Below, piece by piece: positions 22,531 to 34,138 of a stretch of 64,000 nucleotides of DNA; positions within the stretch are counted from its first letter, which is position 1, and every line of letters starts with the position of its first letter. The DNA is taken from contig NZ_FZTC01000022.1 of the NCBI RefSeq assembly GCF_900200035.1, forward strand, positions 372,001 through 436,000, given 5' to 3'. The position numbers were made by a program, and so were the translations under genes. Below the pieces are notes generated by a model. The model ran no database searches and was not told the DNA's origin. It worked only from the letters and a program-made list of their open reading frames with translations. The DNA comes from Klebsiella grimontii (GTDB lineage Bacteria; Pseudomonadota; Gammaproteobacteria; Enterobacterales; Enterobacteriaceae).

Positions 22531-23219
22531 ATCTCTTTTACAAAAGGAATGGTCAGCTTGCGCTGGGCGGTAATCGAAGCGCGATCGAGCTGATCGAGGG
22601 TCATAAATAGCGAACGCATTTCGCGATCCAGGCGCTTGAGCAGGAAGCGGCAGACGTCTTCCGGCATTTCGAAACCGCGCAGCCTGGCGCGCAGCTGAAG
22701 CGCCTGGAGCTTATCTTCATCCGACAGCGGCTGCAGCTTGTAGATTTGCCCCCAGTCGAGACGCGAGGCCAGATCCGGCAACCCGAGATTAAGCTGGCGC
22801 GGCGGTCGATCGCCGGTGATCAGCAGCCGGGTTTTACCAGACTCGAGGATGCGGTTGTAGAGGTCGAAAATCGCCATTTCCCACAGTTCATCGCCCGCCA
22901 CGCATTCAATATTATCGATGCAAACCAGCGACAGCTGTTCCATTCCATCCAGCACTTCAGGAACGAACCACGTCCGTTTATCCAGCGGAACGTAGCCCAC
23001 CGCATCGCCGCGCTGGGAGAGTTCCGCGCAGGCCGCGTGCAGGAGATGGCTGCGCCCCGCCCCTTCCCGTGACCAGATATAGATGTATCCGCTATGATCC
23101 TGCCGCAGCACGTTCTGAAGGGCAGCAAGAAGAGAAGGGTTATCACCCGGCCAGAAACTCGCGAAAGTTTCATCATCGGGAAGATACAGTGGCAAAGAGA
23201 GCTGTGCCGGTGCGTTCAG
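22518..23219 (-). CDS. hda: DnaA regulatory inactivator Hda
   Basis: AAA+ protein that, with the DNA-loaded beta clamp, drives hydrolysis of DnaA-bound ATP and prevents re-initiation of replication. I place the start at CTG 23219. GAGGTCCAT precedes it, the frame has no suitable ATG, and the product (233 residues, [16 protein letters not shown]) begins with the clamp-binding motif QLSLPL. Starting at TTG 23195 would delete that motif. E. coli hda is also known to use CTG. Walker A is the variant [10 protein letters not shown], the sensor region is [10 protein letters not shown], and the arginine finger is in ASRLDWG. Confidence 0.92.
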   Translation of the reverse strand: MNAPAQLSLPLYLPDDETFASFWPGDNPSLLAALQNVLRQDHSGYIYIWSREGAGRSHLLHAACAELSQRGDAVGYVPLDKRTWFVPEVLDGMEQLSLVCIDNIECVAGDELWEMAIFDLYNRILESGKTRLLITGDRPPRQLNLGLPDLASRLDWGQIYKLQPLSDEDKLQALQLRARLRGFEMPEDVCRFLLKRLDREMRSLFMTLDQLDRASITAQRKLTIPFVKEILKL

Positions 23220-23284
23220 ATGGACCTCAACATAGGCTTGCAGAAAAACGCGGAGAGTTTAGCACAGAAATAGGCAAGGAGAGA

Positions 23285-23307
23285 ACCGGGCGGGATCGCC
23301 GCCCGGT
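23285..23307 (-). terminator. uraA terminator
   Basis: A nine-base-pair GC-rich stem, ACCGGGCGG with CCGCCCGGT, lies just after the uraA stop. On the uraA strand it is followed by TCTCTCC, a weak T-tract. It separates uraA from hda. Confidence 0.6.
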
Positions 23308-23314
23308 ATAGGGA

Positions 23315-24604
23315 TCAATGTTTTGCTTCTTCGCTATCCACAGCGTCGAGGACCACCTCTTCCGGACGCAGCACGCTTATCAGCTTGAAGATCAGGCTCA
23401 GGCCGATGCCGACAATGGTCGCCAGCGCCATGCCTTTCAGCTCAGCGGCGCCGATATGCACTTTCGCGCCGCTGACGCCGATGATCAGGATAACGGAGGT
23501 CAGAATCAGGTTCTGCGCCTTGTTGTAATCGACTTTAGATTCGATCAGCACGCGAATCCCGGATGCGCCGATGACCCCGTACAGCAGCAGCGAAACGCCG
23601 CCCATTACCGGCAGCGGGATAATCTGGATCGCCGCCGCCAGCTTGCCGACGCAGGAGAGCAGAATCGCGATGATCGCCGCGCCGCCGATAACCCAGGTGC
23701 TGTAGACGCGGGTGATCGCCATCACGCCAATGTTCTCACCGTAGGTGGTGTTTGGCGTTGAGCCAAAGAAGCCGGAGATCACCGTAGACAGGCCGTTGGC
23801 AAACATTGAACGATGCAGGCCCGGATCGCGGATCAGATCTTTTTTGACGATATTGGCCGTCACCACCAGATGTCCAACGTGTTCGGCGATCACCACCAGC
23901 GCGGCGGGCAGAATGGTGAAAATCGCAAACCATTCAAAGCGCGGGGTGTAGAAGGTCGGCAGCGCGAACCAGTGGGCATCGGCGATGGGCGTGGTATCGA
24001 CGACGCCCATCACGAAGGAGAGCGCGTAGCCGACCAGCACGCCGATTAAAATCGGGATAATCGCCAGGAAACCGCGGAACAGCACCGAACCGAAAACCGT
24101 CACCGCCAGCGTCACCATCGAAATAATGATGGTTTTGCTGTCCGGCGATTGCCCGTCAGCGGGCAGCAAACCGGCCATGTTCGCCGCGACGCCCGCCAGC
24201 TCCAGGCCGATAACCGCGACAATCGCCCCCATCGCCGCCGGCGGGAACATCACGTCCAGCCAGCCGGTTCCAGCTTTTTTGACGATAAAGGAGACGATGC
24301 AAAACAGCACGCCGCACATGATGAATCCGCCGAGAGCGACTTCGTAACCTAGCGGCAGCAAAAGCAGCACCGGAGAGATAAACGCAAAGCTCGATCCAAG
24401 ATAAGCCGGAATTTTGCCTTTGCAGATGAAAAGATATAACAGCGTTCCGATGCCGTTAAACAGCAGTACCGTAGCCGGGTTGATATGGAACAGAACGGGC
24501 ACCAGTACCGTTGCGCCAAACATGGCGAACAGATGTTGCAAACTAAGCGGGATTGTCTGTAAAAGCGGCGGTCTTTCACTCACCCCGATAGCACGGCGCG
24601 TCAT
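23315..24604 (-). CDS. uraA: Uracil:H+ symporter UraA
   Basis: Nucleobase/ascorbate-family permease taking up uracil; 429 residues, same length as E. coli, with about 14 transmembrane segments. The signature GSTPNTTYGENIGVMAITRVYS, where the conserved glutamate helps bind uracil, is near residue 280. It lies downstream of upp, which phosphoribosylates the imported uracil. The spacer contains a strong hairpin at 24655-24688, so expression is probably partial read-through or from a separate promoter. Confidence 0.97.
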   Translation of the reverse strand: MTRRAIGVSERPPLLQTIPLSLQHLFAMFGATVLVPVLFHINPATVLLFNGIGTLLYLFICKGKIPAYLGSSFAFISPVLLLLPLGYEVALGGFIMCGVLFCIVSFIVKKAGTGWLDVMFPPAAMGAIVAVIGLELAGVAANMAGLLPADGQSPDSKTIIISMVTLAVTVFGSVLFRGFLAIIPILIGVLVGYALSFVMGVVDTTPIADAHWFALPTFYTPRFEWFAIFTILPAALVVIAEHVGHLVVTANIVKKDLIRDPGLHRSMFANGLSTVISGFFGSTPNTTYGENIGVMAITRVYSTWVIGGAAIIAILLSCVGKLAAAIQIIPLPVMGGVSLLLYGVIGASGIRVLIESKVDYNKAQNLILTSVILIIGVSGAKVHIGAAELKGMALATIVGIGLSLIFKLISVLRPEEVVLDAVDSEEAKH

Positions 24605-24654
24605 GGCATTTTCCTCTGAGAGTCGTTTGTTGATTGCTGTTGGTGTGTTTTATT

Positions 24655-24688
24655 CAAAAAAAAGCCGACTCTCAAAGTCGGCTTTTTC
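24655..24688 (-). terminator. upp-uraA intercistronic terminator
   Basis: AGCCGACT (24663-24670) pairs with AGTCGGCT (24676-24683), with A-runs on the left and T-runs on the right. On the upp strand this is a complete intrinsic terminator with a U8 tail, placed 11 bases after the upp stop and before uraA. Confidence 0.88.
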
Positions 24689-24699
24689 TACTTCATCAA

Positions 24700-25326
24700 T
24701 TATTTCGTACCAAAAATCTTATCGCCGGCGTCGCCGAGCCCCGGAATAATGTATCCGTGCTCGTTCAGGCCCTGGTCAATGGACGCGGTGTACAGCTCAA
24801 CGTCCGGATGCGCTTTTTCCAGCGCGGCGATGCCTTCCGGGGCCGCCACCAGAACCAGCACCTTAATGCTGCTGCAGCCCGCTTTTTTCAGCAGGTCGAT
24901 GGTGGCGATCATTGAACCGCCGGTTGCCAGCATCGGGTCAACCACCAGCGCCATGCGTTCGTCGATATTAGATACCAGCTTCTGGAAGTAAGGAACCGGC
25001 TCAAGGGTCTCTTCGTTACGGTAGATGCCCACCACGCTGATGCGCGCGCTGGGTACGTGCTCAAGCACGCCTTCCATCATTCCCAGACCCGCGCGCAGAA
25101 TCGGCACAACGGTAATTTTCTTGCCTTTGATCTGCTCAATTTCTACCGGGCCGTTCCAGCCTTCGATGGTGACTTTTTCAGTCGCCAGATCGGAAGTTGC
25201 TTCATAAGTCAGTAAGCTGCCAACTTCTGAGGCGAGTTCACGGAAGCGTTTGGTGCTGATGTCGTGCTCACGCATCAGGCCCAGCTTGTGTTTGACGAGT
25301 GGGTGTTTCACTTCCACGATCTTCAT
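24700..25326 (-). CDS. upp: Uracil phosphoribosyltransferase
   Basis: Salvages uracil to UMP using PRPP; 208 residues, same as E. coli. The PRPP-binding motif [19 protein letters not shown] is near residue 130, and the uracil-binding [18 protein letters not shown] is at the C-terminus. I chose ATG 25326 ([16 protein letters not shown]) with AGGAG upstream; the frame to 25422 is promoter DNA. The promoter carries the GATTTTTTTTG initially transcribed region (see 25354-25374). Confidence 0.97.
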   Translation of the reverse strand: MKIVEVKHPLVKHKLGLMREHDISTKRFRELASEVGSLLTYEATSDLATEKVTIEGWNGPVEIEQIKGKKITVVPILRAGLGMMEGVLEHVPSARISVVGIYRNEETLEPVPYFQKLVSNIDERMALVVDPMLATGGSMIATIDLLKKAGCSSIKVLVLVAAPEGIAALEKAHPDVELYTASIDQGLNEHGYIIPGLGDAGDKIFGTK

Positions 25327-25353
25327 TCTCTTTCTCCTCTGAGGGGCAGCCAC

Positions 25354-25374
25354 AAAAAAAATCGCCGGATTATA
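25354..25374 (-). promoter_or_regulatory. UTP-sensing upp promoter start region
   Basis: On the minus strand TATAAT (25369-25374) is followed after five bases by GATTTTTTTTG. E. coli upp has the same arrangement, where UTP level selects between G and A start sites and A-starts undergo reiterative U addition. The G (25363), A (25362) and eight-T run (25354-25361) are all preserved, so the same control is expected. Confidence 0.75.
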
Positions 25375-25460
25375 CCGCCTTTTACCTTTTACGCCATAGC
25401 CGATATGTTTGACCGGGATCAACCAAAATGCTTTACGCTGCCTGAGCCAGTATAAGACAA

Positions 25461-25487
25461 AATAAAAAAACCCCGCGAAGGCGGGGC
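25461..25487 (-). terminator. Terminator of the bglK-GH1 operon
   Basis: On the minus strand GCCCCGC, the loop CTTC and GCGGGGT run into TTTTTTATTTT, a textbook intrinsic terminator. It lies 23 bases after the stop of the phospho-beta-glucosidase gene and isolates this accessory operon from upp. Confidence 0.92.
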
Positions 25488-25509
25488 TGGATGGGGCTTT
25501 ACGGCAGTT

Positions 25510-29784
<4,275 letters not shown>

Positions 29785-29791
29785 ACTTTCC

Positions 29792-29820
29792 CGCCTCTGG
29801 CGTCCGCTGGAGGCGTTTTT
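29792..29820 (+). terminator. purMN terminator
   Basis: CGCCTC (29792-29797) pairs with GAGGCG (29810-29815) around a loop that can extend the stem, then TTTTT. It lies seven bases after the purN stop and eight bases before the end of the convergent GH28 gene, so it marks the edge of the backbone. Confidence 0.78.
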
Positions 29821-29827
29821 CATTGGC

Positions 29828-31186
29828 TCAGGCTTCCCGCACCGATGACCGCTCGCACTTTTCCAGACACAGCGCTTGCGTGTTCCAGCCTGCCGGTAGG
29901 GGGACTGGACGCTGCCAATCAAGTCCTCTGACGACCAAATCGGAAACCCCTTGCGCAAACAGGACGGGTAGCCCTCCAGGATAGGGTTCGACTCCCCAGG
30001 CCTTTCCCGTCTCTGGATTGAGGCACCAGGCGTTATCGATACCCATTCCTGTTGGCGAAAGAGGATTACAAGGCGGACGAATATCATAATTCCCCTGCCC
30101 GCCGTGGCGATGCAGCCGCTGGGTAAGCTGAATATTCTCAAGTCGTATTCGATTGATCGTGGCTGGGGTTTCACTGTGCATATTGATGGCGCCTTCACAT
30201 TCTCCGCTAAGCCCGCGAAACTGGATTTGCGTAATCTCACCGGGCTCGATCTGCGGATGCCTGCGACGCGCGGAGAGGAAAATCGGGTCCGCCTCCCCCC
30301 AGTGACAGGCTGGCGCCGCCACACACGCAAAAGTCATGCTGGTAAAGAGCATTCTTCGTAGCCGGCCACCATCGCGTGAAATCAGGCCAATACCGCGATT
30401 CGAATCAAAGATAGTGCAATTGCTGACCACAATATCTTCAATATCTTGCCAGGTTTCCGTGCCGATTTTAAAAGCGCAGCTTTTTGAGTGCAGGGTACAA
30501 TTGACGATTGTCACTTGACGTAAAGGTCGTTGGATAGCCGCCGGTTTATCGGTGGTTTTCAGACAAATTGCATCGTCCGCCGCACTAAAAAAACTATTAG
30601 CAATATGTACCTGCTGACAGCTATCGATATCCAGCGCATCAGTATTCGCCATGGTCAGATCGTTATCAACGCTAATGCCATCAATCACCACCTGTGAACA
30701 CGAAACAAGATGAATGGTCCACATCGGCGCATGGTGTACACGGATATTTTCCAGCCTGACCCGCTGGCAATTTTCCAGAAGAATGATGCGCGGTCGCTGT
30801 TCGGCGGGCGTGCGATAGCCCATATCGTCAACCGATGAGGAGAACCAACCATCGGCATTACCGTAAATAGTACCGCCCCCACAAATCGAGATATTTTCGG
30901 CATCCCGGGCATAGAGAAAAGCCCGGTCGGAGCACTCTGCGCGGCTTAAGGCCACCGCCTGGGTGAAGTCAGCATAATTATCGCTGACGATGAGTTCCGC
31001 ACCGGGTGACAACCACAGACAGGTATTTGACCCCATGCGTAACCCGCCAAGGTAATATTTTCCACTTTCCACCACCAGCGTACCGCCGCCCGCTTGCGAT
31101 AAGGTATCCAGCGCTTTTTGAAAAATCTCAGTGTCGCGAGTCATACCATCTGCGTGCGGGTGCCAGTTTGAAAGAAAAATGTTCAT
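29828..31186 (-). CDS. GH28-family (polygalacturonase-like) protein
   Basis: Right-handed beta-helix protein of glycoside hydrolase family 28, 452 residues. The acidic catalytic motifs are kept: NTDALDID (residues 181-188) and SAADDAICLK (Asp204, Asp205). The usual GHG histidine motif is not visible; the equivalent region reads SCAFKIGTETWQD. RIK is replaced by RGIGLIS at 264-270. There is no signal peptide, so it should act in the cytoplasm on imported oligosaccharides rather than on pectin polymer. AGGAAAAC precedes ATG 31186. It is divergent from the symporter gene. Its precise linkage specificity is unknown. Confidence 0.85.
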   Translation of the reverse strand: MNIFLSNWHPHADGMTRDTEIFQKALDTLSQAGGGTLVVESGKYYLGGLRMGSNTCLWLSPGAELIVSDNYADFTQAVALSRAECSDRAFLYARDAENISICGGGTIYGNADGWFSSSVDDMGYRTPAEQRPRIILLENCQRVRLENIRVHHAPMWTIHLVSCSQVVIDGISVDNDLTMANTDALDIDSCQQVHIANSFFSAADDAICLKTTDKPAAIQRPLRQVTIVNCTLHSKSCAFKIGTETWQDIEDIVVSNCTIFDSNRGIGLISRDGGRLRRMLFTSMTFACVAAPACHWGEADPIFLSARRRHPQIEPGEITQIQFRGLSGECEGAINMHSETPATINRIRLENIQLTQRLHRHGGQGNYDIRPPCNPLSPTGMGIDNAWCLNPETGKAWGVEPYPGGLPVLFAQGVSDLVVRGLDWQRPVPLPAGWNTQALCLEKCERSSVREA

Positions 31187-31548
31187 AAGTTTTCCTGAGA
31201 TGAAACGGGAAAGCTATCTGAACACAGTCATTATCGATCGCCGTAGGGCAAAACAGCCCTGACATAGGTAATCTGTCGGCATTCTCACAACTCCCTTTTT
31301 TCCCGCCGTTCATCTGTGATTAAGCACACATTTCTTCTCCCATCTTCCGCAGAAATAGCGATAGACATCACATTTCATTTTTTCGCCCGTGCGAATACTG
31401 CTGGCCATATCACGCTATTTATTTCATTTAATCCGCTTTCAACGCCTCGCTCTCAGTTCTTAACAAAAGCGACTTGATGACGATTCCGCAAAATTTTCAC
31501 CTCTTTTACTGTGCTACTTCCTCTTTACTGACAGAAGAGACAGGAAAA
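31187..31548. other. Divergent promoter region of the island
   Basis: These 362 bases lie between the GH28 and symporter genes. They are noticeably more AT-rich than the backbone and contain a CRP-like site at 31315-31330. I see no clear KdgR-type or LacI-type palindrome, and no regulator gene lies in the island. Confidence 0.6.
31315..31330 (+). promoter_or_regulatory. Candidate CRP site
   Basis: TGTGATTAAGCACACA matches the CRP consensus TGTGA-N6-TCACA at 9 of 10 defined bases. It lies between divergent GH28 and symporter genes, where catabolite control of both would be expected. Confidence 0.5.
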
Positions 31549-33063
31549 ATGACGAGGACAGTAACGGCACCACGGGAAGTAAAAACACGCAATATTCTCT
31601 GCTGGGGGATGGGCGATATCTTCGGCAGCGGCGCAATGACGATCACCGGGCTTTGGCTGCTTTATTTTTATATTGAAGTGGCGGGTCTTTCTCCCGCCGC
31701 CGCCGCATCCATCTTTGCGATCGCAAAAATTTGGGATGGCATCACCGACCCGATCATGGGTTATATCACCGACAATATTCGCACGCGCTGGGGGCGACGC
31801 CGACTATTCTTTATTATCGGCGCGCCGCTCTCTTTTTGCTTTGCCCTGATGTGGGTAAGCGGTTTTGGCTATGCCTGGTATCTTGGCACTTATTTGTTAT
31901 TCAGCACCGTTTTTACTCTCTTGATGGTGCCCTACGATACGCTGCCCGCGGAGATGACATCGCGTTACGATCTGCGTTCAAAAATGTCTGGCGCGCGGAT
32001 GCTATTTGCCCAGGCGACAGCGTTTTTATCTGCACTTATCCCAGGACAAATTTTGGCGCACGTCGCCGATAAATCGCAGGCATTTTTATATATCGGCCTG
32101 GTCTTTTCCGTACTCTTCGCCCTACCGTGGATCTTCGTTTGGCGGGGAACCTGGGAGCGGGAGAATCTGCCGCCGCCTTCGGCTCAGCGCGGGATGGGAA
32201 AAACACTTATCTCGCTGTATCGAGAGATGGCTTCAACTTTCCGTTTACGTACTTTTCGCATTCACATCATGATGTACGTGGGCGGAGCCGTCGCCCTGGA
32301 TATTTTCGGCTCGCTGTTTATGCACTATCTCACCTACGTACTTCAGGTCGGCGCATCCTTAGCTTCCCAGGCAATGAGCCTGATGACGCTATTTCAATTT
32401 TTTGCCATCCCTTTCTTTACCTGGCTTTGTATTCGCATCGGCAACGGCAACGCCTACAAATTGGCGATTGGATTGATTATGTGCGCCTTATTGTGGTTCA
32501 GCCAGCTTTCCGCCTCCATAAGTCATTTGTCATGGCTCTTATTGGGTGGAGCCATCGTGATGGGTATCGCACGCGGCGGAACCTATCTTATCCCATGGAA
32601 CGTCTACAACTTTTTACCTGATGTGGATGAAGCTTATACCGGCGTCAGACGTGAAGGCATTTACGCGGGCGTCATGATGCTAACGCGCAAATTTTCCCAG
32701 GCGCTAGCCCTGTTTATTGTCGGACTGGCGCTGGAGGCGTTTGGCTTTACCAAAGGCGCTGAATCGCAAGATGCCGCCGCGCTAAACGGCATCTGGTGGG
32801 TATTCCTTATCGGACCGGGTTTACTCACTCTGCTGGCGATGTACGGCGCGTTTCGCTTTCGTCTAAGCCAGGAGTGTCATCAGACGCTGACCTGCGAGCT
32901 AGAGCGTCTGCGGTCTGGCGGTAAACCAGAAGATGCATCAACGCAGGTACGACAAACCGTAGAGCTGCTTACCGGACATCCGCATATGAATACCCACTGG
33001 CAGCACATTGCTGAAACGACAACACAAGGGAATCACTATGTCGCAGAAAATAAGCCATCCTGA
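31549..33063 (+). CDS. GPH-family sugar:cation symporter
   Basis: Major-facilitator transporter of the glycoside-pentoside-hexuronide family (MelB/YicJ-like), 504 residues and about 12 membrane segments. The N-terminal WGMGDIFGSGAMTITGLWLLYFY and the loop DGITDPIMGYITDNIRTRWGRRRLF are the family signature; the aspartates near residues 60-66 bind the cation in MelB. I chose ATG 31549 with AGGA upstream; the frame to 31474 adds 25 residues without support. Its last 26 bases overlap the GH105 gene. The substrate is probably an unsaturated uronic-acid disaccharide, judged from neighbours only. Confidence 0.88.
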   Translation: MTRTVTAPREVKTRNILCWGMGDIFGSGAMTITGLWLLYFYIEVAGLSPAAAASIFAIAKIWDGITDPIMGYITDNIRTRWGRRRLFFIIGAPLSFCFALMWVSGFGYAWYLGTYLLFSTVFTLLMVPYDTLPAEMTSRYDLRSKMSGARMLFAQATAFLSALIPGQILAHVADKSQAFLYIGLVFSVLFALPWIFVWRGTWERENLPPPSAQRGMGKTLISLYREMASTFRLRTFRIHIMMYVGGAVALDIFGSLFMHYLTYVLQVGASLASQAMSLMTLFQFFAIPFFTWLCIRIGNGNAYKLAIGLIMCALLWFSQLSASISHLSWLLLGGAIVMGIARGGTYLIPWNVYNFLPDVDEAYTGVRREGIYAGVMMLTRKFSQALALFIVGLALEAFGFTKGAESQDAAALNGIWWVFLIGPGLLTLLAMYGAFRFRLSQECHQTLTCELERLRSGGKPEDASTQVRQTVELLTGHPHMNTHWQHIAETTTQGNHYVAENKPS

Positions 33064-34135
33064 ACTCATCCTTCTTATCGAAAAACTGATCGATAGCTTC
33101 ACCGCTATTCAGGATGACAGCGGTCAATTCCTGCAGCGCCTGCCTGACGGGCGCGTGATTGACACAAAAGGCTGGGCGGGATGGGAATGGACACATGGCA
33201 TCGGCTTGTTTGGTCTCTACCGCTACCATGAACTTACCGGATCGTCTCGCGCCAGGCAGATTATTGACGACTGGTTCAGCGCCCGCTTCGCCGAAGGAAC
33301 GCCGGAGAAAAATATTAACACCGCGATCCCTTTTTTGACGCTTGCCGGTCGCTACCAGCAGGACGCTCGTCACGAATGGCGCGCGTATCTGGAAGTCTGG
33401 GGAGATGCACTTTATCGTCAGATTCCACGTACTGATGAAGGCTGCATGCAGCATGTCACCTACGAAAACGCGCATTATCAGCAAATCTGGGATGACACCT
33501 TGATGATGGCGGTTCTGCCTCTGGCCAGGCTTGGGCTTTTATTACAAAAACCTTACTGGGTAGAAGAAGCAAAATTTCAATTTCTACAGCACCTTCACTA
33601 CCTTACGGACAGAAAAAGCGGTTTATGGTTTCACGGCTGGAACTTCAACGGCAGGCACCATTTTGCCGGGGCGCTATGGGCTCGCGGTAATAGCTGGATA
33701 ACATTGGCGATTCCTGAACTGCTGGAAATGCTCAATCTTGATGAGCATGACGCCTTCTATCGCCAGCTCTGTAACATCCTGCAGGGCCAGGTATCCGCCC
33801 TCGCCCGCTGTCAATGTGAAAACGGGCTATGGCCGACGCTATTAGATGATGCCACAAGCTACGCTGAAGCCTCAGCAACGGGGGGATTCGCAGCCGGTAT
33901 CCTGAAAGCGATACGTCTCGGCTACCTCGACGACCGCTATCTGCCCGTTGCCGAACGAGCAATTGCAGGCATTATTGAGCATATCTCGCCGGAGGGGGAA
34001 TTAACCCAGGTCTCATTTGGCACGGCAATGGGACACGATCTTGACCATTACCGGCGGATCCCCCTGACCGCGATGCCATATGGCCAGGCGCTGGCGATAC
34101 TCAGCCTGGTCGAGGCTTTATACCGCACGCGGTAA
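33038..34135 (+). CDS. GH105 unsaturated uronyl hydrolase
   Basis: Glycoside hydrolase family 105 (YteR/YesR-like), 365 residues, that removes the 4,5-unsaturated galacturonyl residue left by a lyase on rhamnogalacturonan or related disaccharides. The (alpha/alpha)6-barrel repeats and the catalytic aspartate segment QIWDDTLMMAVLP (Asp152-Asp153) are visible, as is RGNSWITLAIPELL. There is no signal peptide. I chose ATG 33038 with AAGGGAA upstream, inside the end of the symporter gene, so the two are coupled. It converges on the next gene with only three bases between the stop codons. Confidence 0.87.
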   Translation: MSQKISHPELILLIEKLIDSFTAIQDDSGQFLQRLPDGRVIDTKGWAGWEWTHGIGLFGLYRYHELTGSSRARQIIDDWFSARFAEGTPEKNINTAIPFLTLAGRYQQDARHEWRAYLEVWGDALYRQIPRTDEGCMQHVTYENAHYQQIWDDTLMMAVLPLARLGLLLQKPYWVEEAKFQFLQHLHYLTDRKSGLWFHGWNFNGRHHFAGALWARGNSWITLAIPELLEMLNLDEHDAFYRQLCNILQGQVSALARCQCENGLWPTLLDDATSYAEASATGGFAAGILKAIRLGYLDDRYLPVAERAIAGIIEHISPEGELTQVSFGTAMGHDLDHYRRIPLTAMPYGQALAILSLVEALYRTR

Positions 34136-34138
34136 TAC

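Noticed and set aside
31200-31460. KdgR-type operator for the pectin island
   Set aside because: Fragments such as ATTTCATTTT and GATGAAAC are present, but no paired palindrome of the KdgR form can be assembled.
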